A stretch of DNA of 7,394 bases from Alphaproteobacteria bacterium (GTDB lineage: Bacteria > Pseudomonadota > Alphaproteobacteria > Rs-D84), in assembly GCA_017425725.1 (NCBI GenBank), contig JAFOXU010000046.1:1-7394 (forward strand), written 5' to 3'. The notes beneath the pieces were generated by a model that was not told the origin of the DNA, did not search any database, and saw only the letters and a list, made by a program, of their open reading frames with translations. Numbering within the stretch: the stretch's first letter is position 1; each line of letters starts with the position of its first letter. The position numbers and the translations under genes are program-made. Below, one piece after another: positions 1-6,369 of this stretch.

Positions 1-350
1 AAAACCAGATTTAATACAGTCAACACCGCCCCAAGACGTAACGCAGGACGCGCAATTTGACGTGGCGACAGACCAGATGCAGCCATGACCGTTATTTCAT
101 TGTCCGCTATCATTTTATTGTAAACAAAGATAACCGCAATAAAACAAACAAAGGGGACAATAATTGATGCAATAAACGGAATCATTAACGCAGTAAGCCC
201 CAAAAAACTGCCAAGGTCAATGCCGTATTTCAACAAAAACTTCATCATGGACATAATTTGCATCATCCACGCAAGCCCCGTCAAAACCAGCAGCAGCATT
301 ATAAAAATCGCCACCAATTGTCGTAAAAAATATCTGTTTAAAATCCTCAT
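1..350 (-). CDS. lptF: LPS export ABC transporter permease LptF (5' part, runs off window)
   Basis: This is the N-terminal 116 codons of a YjgP/YjgQ-family permease. LptF pairs with LptG in the inner membrane and, with the LptB ATPase, extracts lipopolysaccharide for transport to the outer membrane. Reading the minus strand from the ATG at 348-350 gives MRILNRYFLRQL, a hydrophobic segment at about residues 12-30, a longer one at about 47-78, and then the family signature IADNEITVMAASGLSP at about 81-96, which resembles the usual 'DSELVVMRAAGLSP'. The frame stays open to the window edge, so the rest of the gene is missing. It lies 74 nt beyond the infB stop, separated by a terminator, and has its own promoter at 358-386. 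No Shine-Dalgarno sequence precedes the ATG. The start fits the family's usual N-terminus. The LptF rather than LptG assignment rests on this signature and is fairly, not fully, secure. Confidence 0.87.
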   Translation of the reverse strand, partial: MRILNRYFLRQLVAIFIMLLLVLTGLAWMMQIMSMMKFLLKYGIDLGSFLGLTALMIPFIASIIVPFVCFIAVIFVYNKMIADNEITVMAASGLSPRQIARPALRLGAVLTVLNLV

Positions 351-357
351 GCTATGC

Positions 358-386
358 AGTATAAAGTATAAGTTGCGCGTTTTCAA
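358..386 (-). promoter_or_regulatory. Sigma70-type promoter of lptF
   Basis: Read on the minus strand, a -35 box TTGAAA (381-386) is followed by a 17-nt spacer and a -10 box TATACT (358-363). Only 7 nt (GCATAGC) separate the -10 box from the lptF ATG, so the predicted transcription start falls at or next to the start codon. A second TATACT at 365-370 is too close to this -35 box to be used with it. The promoter sits just downstream of the infB terminator, which supports lptF being a separate transcription unit. Confidence 0.68.
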
Positions 387-390
387 GACA

Positions 391-419
391 CAAAAAAGCC
401 CCCATTCTTTCGGGGGCTT
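391..419 (-). terminator. Intrinsic terminator of the nusA-infB operon
   Basis: On the minus strand an 8-bp stem, AAGCCCCC (412-419) with GGGGGCTT (396-403), encloses the 8-nt loop GAAAGAAT. It continues into a run of six T (392-397, shared with the stem foot). It begins 6 nt after the infB stop codon and lies upstream of the lptF promoter, as expected for an operon end. Confidence 0.9.
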
Positions 420-424
420 GGATT

Positions 425-2827
425 TTACAATTGGGCGCGAACTTCTTCGACCTCGTAACATTCAACACGGTCGCCTTCTTTCAAGTCGTTATACTTATCA
501 AAAGACATACCGAATTCAACGCCACCAGATACTTCTTTTACTTCGTTCTTTTCACGGCGCAGTTGCCCAATCTTGCCATCGTAGATAACAACATTGTTAC
601 GCAACAGGCGAACAAACGCATCTTTCTTAATCGTACCTTCGGTCATGCGACAACCTGCAACACGAACGCCTTTGCCAACTGTAAACAGTGCAATAACGTC
701 TGCATATCCGATAAAGGTTTCACGTTTTTCTGGTGCTAATTTACCAGACAATATTTCTTTGATTTCGTCTGTGATGCGATATACAACGCTGTGATATCTG
801 ATGTCGACACCGTTTGAACGTGCCATGTCACGCACAACAGAATCTGCACGCACGTTAAATGCTATAATCACAGCCCCAGATGCGGTTGCCAGACGAATAT
901 CACCTTCGGTAATTTGACCAACACCAGATGACAGTATTTCAACGCCAACCTTGTCTGTGTTAATATCTTTAACCATATCTGAAATTGCTTCGACTGAACC
1001 TTGTACGTCTGCACGCAAGATGATTGGCAAGATAAGTTTCTTGTTATCATCACGCTTTGCAAACAATTCTTCCAGACTGGAACGTTTAACAGCATTTGCC
1101 TTGTCTTTAATCTTTTGTGCACGGTATGCTGCGACTTCACGTGTTTGTGCCTCTGTTTCCATAACACGCAGTTCATCGCCTGCACCTGGGACCGTATTCA
1201 AACCCAATACCACCGCTGGCTGACCAGGGCGTACAGATTTAACACGTTCGCCACTTGAATTAATCAGTCCACGAACACGACCAAATGTTTCGCCAACAAC
1301 GAATACATCACCGATTTTTAATGTGCCTTGACGCATTAGTACAGTTGCAACAGCGCCCAAGCCTTTTTCTTGTTTGGCTTCGACCACGTATGCAACAGCT
1401 GGCATTTCTGCATCTGCTTTTAATTCCATCATTTCTGCCTGTAACAAAATGGCTTCTTCCAGTTTGTCCAAACCAATTTTCTTGGTTGCAGAAATTTCAA
1501 CGCATTGAACATCGCCACCCATTTCTTCAACTTGGACTTCTTGTTGTAACAAGTCTGTTTTGACACGCAGTGCATTTGCTTCTGGCAAGTCAATTTTATT
1601 GATAGCAACGATAAATGGTACATTTGCAGCACGAATGTGGTTAATTGCTTCGATTGTCTGTGGCATGATTGAATCATTTGCCGCCACAACCAATACAACG
1701 ATATCTGCCATTTGTGCGCCACGTGCACGCATTGCTGTAAATGTTTCGTGCCCTGGTGTATCCAAGAAAGTAATCATTGCGCCAGATTTTGTTTTAACTT
1801 CATACGAAGATACATGTTGTGTAATACCACCGGCTTCGCCTGCGGCAACATTTGCATTGCGGAATGCGTCCAGCAAAGATGTTTTACCATGGTCAACGTG
1901 TCCCACCACTGTTACAACAGGTGCACGTGGTGTCATGTTTTCAGGATTTGGTTCACGTTCCAGAATTTCTGCATATGGTTTTGCATCAACACGTTTTACT
2001 GTTGCGCCAAATTCGCCTGCGATTAATTCTGCTGTATCGGCATCAATCGACTGATTTACAGATACCATCATACCCATTTCCATCAGTTTTTTGATAACAT
2101 TACCAACTTTTTCAGCCATCGCAGCGGCCAAATCTTTGACTGTGATTGTATCGCCCAGTGTTACAACATGTTCAACCTTTTGTGGGGCAGAAAATACTGC
2201 ACGTGCTTTTTCACGAAAACGTTTCAGCGATGCTTCGGATCTGCGACGATTTGCGCCACGCAGACCGATTTCATCATCGTCTTCGCCATCACCCATAACG
2301 ATATCACGCAGATGGATTTTTCCAGACTTTTTAAAATCTTTCTTTGAATTATTAAATCTGGAACCACGTTCTTCGTCGTCGTTATCACGGTTTTTGCGAT
2401 TTGCACCGGCCACAGCATTGTTTGTAAATACTTTTGGTTGTTGTGCGTGTTTTTGACGTACAGGCTGTGTATTATCTTCGCCAGATTCTGTGTCTGTATT
2501 TGTATTTTCACGTGCTGCCAACTGTGATTTTACCTGTTGGTATTCACGGTTTTCACGTTCGATTTCTGCGGCACGTGCGGCACGTGCTGCTTCTTCTTCG
2601 GCTTCACGTTTTTTACGTTCTTCTTCACGTGCCTTGGCGGCTGCCAACACTGCACGCAGTTTTTCATCTGCGGCATTTTTTGGTGCCACAGGTGTATTTG
2701 GTTCATCACGCAGTTCTTTGCTGCCTGGGGCAACAACACGGCGGCGGCGTTCTACGAACACCGCATCGCCTTTTTTGCTGCGAACTGCATCAGTTGTTAC
2801 AGATTTTCCAAGTGTCAATGTTGCCAT
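425..2827 (-). CDS. infB: Translation initiation factor IF-2
   Basis: This GTPase brings fMet-tRNA to the 30S subunit and promotes 50S joining during translation initiation. The protein has 800 residues from the chosen start. An N-terminal LTLGKS...VFVERRRR block is followed by a charged, probably coiled-coil stretch rich in Glu, Arg and Ala (about 65-105) and a low-complexity linker. The IF2_N domain lies at about 220-280. The G domain shows G1 GHVDHGKT (309-316), G3 DTPGHE (356-361), G4 NKID (410-413) and G5 SAT (446-448). The C-terminal domains that bind the ribosome and initiator tRNA follow, ending at EVRAQL. The G motifs are intact and there is no frameshift. I chose the ATG at 2825-2827 because AAGGTGG lies 5 nt upstream; the in-frame GTG at 2834-2836 falls inside that Shine-Dalgarno site. 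It is 29 nt downstream of nusA and surely cotranscribed with it. Length is normal for the family. Confidence 0.97.
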   Translation of the reverse strand: MATLTLGKSVTTDAVRSKKGDAVFVERRRRVVAPGSKELRDEPNTPVAPKNAADEKLRAVLAAAKAREEERKKREAEEEAARAARAAEIERENREYQQVKSQLAARENTNTDTESGEDNTQPVRQKHAQQPKVFTNNAVAGANRKNRDNDDEERGSRFNNSKKDFKKSGKIHLRDIVMGDGEDDDEIGLRGANRRRSEASLKRFREKARAVFSAPQKVEHVVTLGDTITVKDLAAAMAEKVGNVIKKLMEMGMMVSVNQSIDADTAELIAGEFGATVKRVDAKPYAEILEREPNPENMTPRAPVVTVVGHVDHGKTSLLDAFRNANVAAGEAGGITQHVSSYEVKTKSGAMITFLDTPGHETFTAMRARGAQMADIVVLVVAANDSIMPQTIEAINHIRAANVPFIVAINKIDLPEANALRVKTDLLQQEVQVEEMGGDVQCVEISATKKIGLDKLEEAILLQAEMMELKADAEMPAVAYVVEAKQEKGLGAVATVLMRQGTLKIGDVFVVGETFGRVRGLINSSGERVKSVRPGQPAVVLGLNTVPGAGDELRVMETEAQTREVAAYRAQKIKDKANAVKRSSLEELFAKRDDNKKLILPIILRADVQGSVEAISDMVKDINTDKVGVEILSSGVGQITEGDIRLATASGAVIIAFNVRADSVVRDMARSNGVDIRYHSVVYRITDEIKEILSGKLAPEKRETFIGYADVIALFTVGKGVRVAGCRMTEGTIKKDAFVRLLRNNVVIYDGKIGQLRREKNEVKEVSGGVEFGMSFDKYNDLKEGDRVECYEVEEVRAQL

Positions 2828-2832
2828 ATGTG

Positions 2833-2839
2833 CCACCTT
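2833..2839 (-). promoter_or_regulatory. Ribosome binding site of infB
   Basis: AAGGTGG on the minus strand, 5 nt before the ATG at 2827. It decides the start: an in-frame GTG three codons upstream overlaps this motif and has no ribosome binding site of its own. Confidence 0.75.
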
Positions 2840-2856
2840 GTGTTAGTTTTATATTT

Positions 2857-4401
2857 TTATTCTTCTACTTCGTCTTGTTCAATATTGTATGCGATTTCAC
2901 GTGCTTTCATAATTACACGACCTGCCAAGCGGTTCGAGAATGTATCTTCGCCCAATATTTCGATTAATTCATCTGTTGCCAAGTCTGCCAAATCAGCCAA
3001 TGACTTGATACCAGCCTGACCCAGTCGCATAATGATTGGGCGTTTGATAAATGTAAAGTTCAGCAAGTCATCAGACATACCGATTTTATGACCTTCTTCG
3101 AAATAATTTTGTTCGATTCTTTCCAGATAGTCTTTTGCACGTTTTTGCAATTCGGCTGCCAGTTCTGGGTTAAATCCTTCGATTTCTTCCAGTTCTGCGA
3201 TATCGACGAATGCGATTTCTTCGATTGTGCGGAAACCCTCTGTGATTAACAGTTGTGCAATCATTTCATCAACATCCAATGCACCGATGAACAGTTCTGT
3301 TTTTTCTTTGAATTCTTTTGCACGTTTTTCTTGTTCTTCTGTTTCGTTCATAACATCAATGTTCCAGCCAGTTAATTGTGATGCCAGGCGAACATTTTGT
3401 CCACGACGACCGATTGCTAACGATTGTTGGTCTTCGTTAACAACGACTGCGGCTGTACGTGTATCTTCGTCAACGATGATTTTTGCGACCTTGGCAGGTT
3501 GCATTGCGTTAACGATAAATACAGCAGGGTCTTCGGAATACAAGATAACGTCAATTTTTTCGCCATGACATTCGTTAATAACAGGTTGTATACGTGTACC
3601 CTTGATACCAACAGTCATACCTACTGCATCAATTGATGGGTCTTGTGTTTCTACAGCGATTTTTGCATGTGAACCTGGGGCACGTGCCACAGATTTGATT
3701 TTAATAATGCCTTCGTAAATTTCAGGAACTTCTTGGACGAACAGTTTTTCCATAAACATTGGATGTGTACGTGTCAAGAAAATCTGTGGACCTGTATTAG
3801 AGCGAACAACATCCATAATCAACGCACGAACACGGTCACCCACAGCCAACTTTTCACCAGGGATTAATTCTGTGCCTTTGATATAACCTTCTGCTTTACC
3901 ATTGATATCAACGAATACGCTGCCAAATTCGATACGTTTTACAACGCCACTAACGATATCACCAATTGTATCTTTAAATTCTTCGAATTGGCGACCTTTT
4001 TCTGCATCACGAACACGTGCAGTCATCATTTGTTTTGCTGTTTGGAATGCCATACGGCCGAATTCTGGTTCTGGCAGTGCATCTTCGACGACATCGCCAA
4101 CGGATGGATCTTTTGCATATTTTTTTGCCTGTGCCACAGTCAGCATTGTATTTGGATCGTATTCTTCGCCTGCGGATTCGACAGATTCAATAACATCGAA
4201 CAAGCGCTTTACATAGATTGCGCCATTTTTACGATCGATATTTGCGATGATATTAAATTCTTCGCCATATTTATGTTTTGCGATTTTTGCGATTGCCGCT
4301 TCCAGTGATTCAATAACTATTTCACGATCGATTTGTTTTTCCTGGGCCAAAGAATCAATAGCCAACAACAAATCTTGACGAGGCATAGATACAAAAGACA
4401 T
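2857..4401 (-). CDS. nusA: Transcription termination/antitermination factor NusA
   Basis: NusA binds RNA polymerase and nascent RNA, and modulates pausing, intrinsic termination and rRNA antitermination. This 514-residue protein has the full family layout: an N-terminal polymerase-binding domain (about 1-130), an S1 domain (about 145-212), KH1 (about 225-290, with VGIKGTR at 264-270 and GEKIDVI at 280-286), KH2 (about 300-355, with GRRGQNVRLASQLTGW at 331-346), and two C-terminal helix-hairpin-helix acidic repeats (about 370-430 and 450-505), ending in an acidic tail. The two C-terminal repeats match E. coli and alphaproteobacterial NusA rather than the short Gram-positive form. KH1 has GSHAKIAV where E. 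coli has GSRAKIAV. The ATG start is supported by AAAGGAG 7 nt upstream. It is first in an operon with infB; no ylxR lies between them and no rimP lies upstream. Confidence 0.97.
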   Translation of the reverse strand: MSFVSMPRQDLLLAIDSLAQEKQIDREIVIESLEAAIAKIAKHKYGEEFNIIANIDRKNGAIYVKRLFDVIESVESAGEEYDPNTMLTVAQAKKYAKDPSVGDVVEDALPEPEFGRMAFQTAKQMMTARVRDAEKGRQFEEFKDTIGDIVSGVVKRIEFGSVFVDINGKAEGYIKGTELIPGEKLAVGDRVRALIMDVVRSNTGPQIFLTRTHPMFMEKLFVQEVPEIYEGIIKIKSVARAPGSHAKIAVETQDPSIDAVGMTVGIKGTRIQPVINECHGEKIDVILYSEDPAVFIVNAMQPAKVAKIIVDEDTRTAAVVVNEDQQSLAIGRRGQNVRLASQLTGWNIDVMNETEEQEKRAKEFKEKTELFIGALDVDEMIAQLLITEGFRTIEEIAFVDIAELEEIEGFNPELAAELQKRAKDYLERIEQNYFEEGHKIGMSDDLLNFTFIKRPIIMRLGQAGIKSLADLADLATDELIEILGEDTFSNRLAGRVIMKAREIAYNIEQDEVEE

Positions 4402-4408
4402 TTGTTTA

Positions 4409-4415
4409 CTCCTTT
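4409..4415 (-). promoter_or_regulatory. Ribosome binding site of nusA
   Basis: AAAGGAG on the minus strand, 7 nt before the nusA ATG. This near-perfect Shine-Dalgarno site fixes the start, and it contrasts with lptF and lpxD in this window, which have none. Confidence 0.85.
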
Positions 4416-4440
4416 GTGTTTTTCAGATGTCTTATTGAAA

Positions 4441-4465
4441 GAGCGGGGTTTCTTCAACCCCGCCC
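4441..4465 (-). promoter_or_regulatory. GC-rich hairpin in the nusA leader RNA
   Basis: On the minus strand GGGCGGGGTT (4456-4465) pairs over 10 bp with AACCCCGCTC (4441-4450), with one G-U wobble, around the 5-nt loop GAAGA. It lies between the predicted nusA promoter and the nusA ribosome binding site, so it should be part of the mRNA leader. It is followed by CTTTCAAT, a poor T-tract, so it is not a convincing terminator. It could be an attenuator, a NusA-responsive pause or control site, an mRNA-stabilising stem, or the leftover terminator of a lost upstream gene. The stem is certain from the sequence; its role is inference. Confidence 0.6.
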
Positions 4466-4492
4466 TTAAAAAATTATTTAAGAACAGTACAT

Positions 4493-4520
4493 ATTATATA
4501 CACGAATCGTTAAAATACAA
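4493..4520 (-). promoter_or_regulatory. Sigma70-type promoter of nusA-infB
   Basis: Minus-strand TTGTAT (4515-4520), a 16-nt spacer, then a consensus TATAAT (4493-4498). A start about 7 nt on would give a leader of roughly 85 nt that carries the hairpin at 4441-4465 and the Shine-Dalgarno site. No other gene lies between this promoter and nusA. Confidence 0.6.
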
Positions 4521-4542
4521 GGAAAAAATAAAAGTGTGGCGT

Positions 4543-4565
4543 TATACTTTTTTTTGATTTATAAT
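4543..4565 (+). promoter_or_regulatory. Promoter elements of lpxD (-10 boxes)
   Basis: Two -10-like boxes lie on the plus strand: TATACT (4543-4548) and a consensus TATAAT (4560-4565), separated by a T-rich run. The second is only 9 nt from the ATG at 4575, so transcription would begin about 2-3 nt before the start codon. Neither box has a clear -35; at the proper distance from the second lies only TGGCGT. This divergent region also holds the nusA promoter about 45-65 nt away. Confidence 0.5.
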
Positions 4566-4574
4566 TCTGGCGCT

Positions 4575-5618
4575 ATGATGAAATTTATACAGAACTTGTT
4601 TATGCCAGCGGCAAGCAAAACAACAGCTGGTGCATTGGCGGCCAAATTTGGTCTGGAATTACGTGGTGATGCGAACGCACCTGTTCGTGGTGTTGCGCCT
4701 ATTGCAGATGCACGTGCCGGTCAATTGGCGTTCTATTCCACAGAACAAAACAGTAATGCGTTCAAGATTTTACCAATATCTGTACTGGAAAACACACGTG
4801 CAACTGTGATTTTGGTTCAGCCAGAAATGGCGAAACATGCCCCCAGTGGCACAACACTGTTAATCACAGACAGTCCACGTGGCAATATTGTCAAAATTTT
4901 GGGTGAAATTTATCGTGAAAGACCGCGCTTTGGCATCAGTAAACATGCCTTTATTGAACGTGGTGTGTTTTTTCGTAAAAAGCGCACAAACTATGTCGGG
5001 CAATTTGTAACAATTGAACGTGGCGCATCGATTGAGCCGGGGGTAAAGATTTATCCTGGTGCATACATTGGTCGTGGTGTTGTGCTGGGGCGTAATACCA
5101 TTGTACACAGTGGGGCGCATATTGAAAATGCCACCATTGGTGCAGATAGTGTTATAAATGCAAATGCTGTTATTGGCAAAGATGGGTTTGGTTACACACG
5201 TCAAAATGGTAAAAATGTATTTATACCGCATGTTGGTCGTGTTGTAATTGGCGAACGTGTATCGATTGGTGCAAACACATGCGTTGACCGTGGTGCGATG
5301 ACAGATACAACAATTGGTAATGGCACCAAGATTGACAACCTGTGTCAGATTGCACACGGTGTTGTAATTGGTTCTGAATGTTTCTTGGCCAGTGGTACTG
5401 GATTGGCCGGCGGTGTTGTAATTGGCGATCGTGCATTGTTGGGCGGTCATGTTGGGGTTTCCAATGGGGTCAAGATAGGGAATGATGCATCAATTGGTGC
5501 AAACAGTGGTGTATTCCGTAACGTTCCAGATGGGGAAAGTTATATGGGATACCCGGCAGGCCCAGGTACAGAATTTATGCGTCATTATGCATGGTTACGT
5601 AAAAATTCAAAGAAATAG
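4575..5618 (+). CDS. lpxD: UDP-3-O-acylglucosamine N-acyltransferase LpxD
   Basis: LpxD transfers an R-3-hydroxyacyl chain from acyl carrier protein to the 2-amino group of UDP-3-O-acyl-glucosamine, the third step of lipid A synthesis, in the cytoplasm. The 347-residue protein (E. coli: 341) has an N-terminal uridine-binding domain (about 15-115, with RGVAPI and LAFYSTE) followed by a left-handed beta-helix of hexapeptide repeats (about 122-318, many xIG triplets). The family motif KDGFGY lies at 202-207. The catalytic histidine is H261 in KIDNLCQIAHGVVIG (E. coli: QIAHNVVIG). The C-terminus is short. I chose the ATG at 4575 because it gives the family-like N-terminus MMKFIQ. A GTG at 4536, with AAGGA 12 nt upstream, would add 13 residues but would include the -10 box. 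No Shine-Dalgarno site precedes 4575. It forms an operon with fabZ 9 nt downstream. Confidence 0.94.
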   Translation: MMKFIQNLFMPAASKTTAGALAAKFGLELRGDANAPVRGVAPIADARAGQLAFYSTEQNSNAFKILPISVLENTRATVILVQPEMAKHAPSGTTLLITDSPRGNIVKILGEIYRERPRFGISKHAFIERGVFFRKKRTNYVGQFVTIERGASIEPGVKIYPGAYIGRGVVLGRNTIVHSGAHIENATIGADSVINANAVIGKDGFGYTRQNGKNVFIPHVGRVVIGERVSIGANTCVDRGAMTDTTIGNGTKIDNLCQIAHGVVIGSECFLASGTGLAGGVVIGDRALLGGHVGVSNGVKIGNDASIGANSGVFRNVPDGESYMGYPAGPGTEFMRHYAWLRKNSKK

Positions 5619-5627
5619 TGGTGAAAC

Positions 5628-6071
5628 ATGATTGCAGATATAAAAGAAATTGAAAAAGTTATTCCACATCGTGGCGATATGCGCATGGTGGATGAAATAC
5701 GCGAATATTCTGATACCAGTGCGGTTGGTGTTAAATATGTTCGTGATGATGAATTTTGGTGTGCCGGACATTTTCCCGGCAATCCAATTATGCCTGGGGT
5801 ATTACAGGTCGAAGCATTGGCGCAAACTGCATGCTTTGTTGCGTTTAAACGTTTTACTGACGAAGAACGTCGTGACATGTTGGGGTATTTTACCACAATG
5901 GAAAAGATTAAGTTTTCACACATGGTACACCCAGGCGATAAATTGGAATTGCATGTTGAATTATTGATGAGTAAGATGAGCATGTACAAATTCCACGGTA
6001 TTGCGATGGTGGCTGGTAAAAAGGTTGCAGAATCAACATTTACCGCAGTGATACAAAAGGTTGTAAAATAA
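5628..6071 (+). CDS. fabZ: 3-hydroxyacyl-[acyl-carrier-protein] dehydratase FabZ
   Basis: FabZ dehydrates 3-hydroxyacyl-ACP to trans-2-enoyl-ACP in fatty-acid elongation. It competes with LpxA and LpxD for hydroxyacyl-ACP, so the two genes share a substrate pool. The 147-residue hotdog-fold protein has the signature GHFPGNPIMPGVLQVEALAQ at 47-66, with catalytic H48 and E62. IPHR at 12-15 matches the family's PHR, but GDMRMVD follows where PFLLVD is usual. Length is typical. The ATG starts 9 nt after the lpxD stop, with only a weak GGTGA (5620-5624) ahead, so it may depend on translational coupling. The gene ends at a terminator; lpxA does not follow. A more distant FabZ-like dehydratase is possible, but the active site and neighbourhood favour FabZ. 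Confidence 0.92.
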   Translation: MIADIKEIEKVIPHRGDMRMVDEIREYSDTSAVGVKYVRDDEFWCAGHFPGNPIMPGVLQVEALAQTACFVAFKRFTDEERRDMLGYFTTMEKIKFSHMVHPGDKLELHVELLMSKMSMYKFHGIAMVAGKKVAESTFTAVIQKVVK

Positions 6072-6097
6072 AAATCCCCAAAATGGGGATTTTTTTT
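6071..6097 (+). terminator. Intrinsic terminator of lpxD-fabZ
   Basis: The stem AAAATCCCC (6071-6079) and GGGGATTTT (6085-6093) encloses the loop AAAAT. The T-run continues to 6097. It overlaps the last base of the fabZ stop codon, so the operon ends immediately after fabZ. Confidence 0.92.
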
Positions 6098-6342
6098 ATT
6101 CTCCCTTGTCATTCTGGGAGGGTTTTCCCTTGCTAACCCATCAGGGTATTCTGTGTACAAAAAGCAATAAATTCCCGTGAAGATAGGAATGACGAGAAAA
6201 GAAAAATCGTCGTCATGCCTACGCAGGTGGATATTCAGTGTTTTCCCTTTGTCACACCTATCGAAGGCAGGAATAGGATCTTTAATTTTTTTCTGTGTTG
6301 TACAACGGTGGGGTGTTGGCTCGTTTCGCTTTGTGATGGAAT
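6098..6342. repeat. Non-coding block of degenerate GTCATTCC-type palindromic repeats
   Basis: No credible gene lies in these 245 nt. At least three diverged copies of a short palindromic unit resembling the common GTCATTCC(N)GGAAT intergenic repeat are visible. One is on the minus strand at about 6168-6196 (ATTCC 6171-6175 with GGAAT 6186-6190). One is on the plus strand at about 6210-6240 (CCT 6218-6220 with AGG 6225-6227). One is on the plus strand at about 6251-6280 (CCTATCGAAGGCAGGAAT). A possible fourth begins GTCATTCTGGG at 6108. The first two face each other: ATGACGA (6189-6195) and TCGTCAT (6210-6216) form an inverted repeat with a 14-nt loop. The block is flanked by two convergent terminators. 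Confidence 0.6.
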
Positions 6343-6366
6343 AAAAAAATCCCCCATTTGGGGGAT
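6343..6366 (-). terminator. Intrinsic terminator of the cysteine-rich protein gene
   Basis: On the minus strand ATCCCCC (6360-6366) pairs with GGGGGAT (6349-6355) around the loop AAAT, followed by a run of T (6343-6349). It begins 3 nt after the stop codon of the leftward gene. It faces the fabZ terminator and closely resembles it. Confidence 0.9.
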
Positions 6367-6369
6367 GTG

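Noticed and set aside
1560..2054. Plus-strand open frame of 164 codons inside infB
   Set aside because: It is antisense to the highly conserved IF-2 G domain and has no independent support.
2828..2836. GTG start adding three residues to IF-2
   Set aside because: The GTG lies within the AAGGTGG ribosome binding site of the ATG at 2827, which is the better start.
4536..4574. GTG start giving LpxD a 13-residue hydrophobic extension
   Set aside because: The extension covers the consensus TATAAT box and is not expected in LpxD. AAGGA is 12 nt away, which is long. Kept only as an alternative.
4860..5450. Minus-strand open frame of 196 codons inside lpxD
   Set aside because: It is antisense to the hexapeptide repeats; its Asn/Thr/Cys-rich periodicity is the complement of the LpxD repeat codons.
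6098..6342. CRISPR array
   Set aside because: The repeats are irregular in spacing, diverged and in both orientations, with no constant spacer length.
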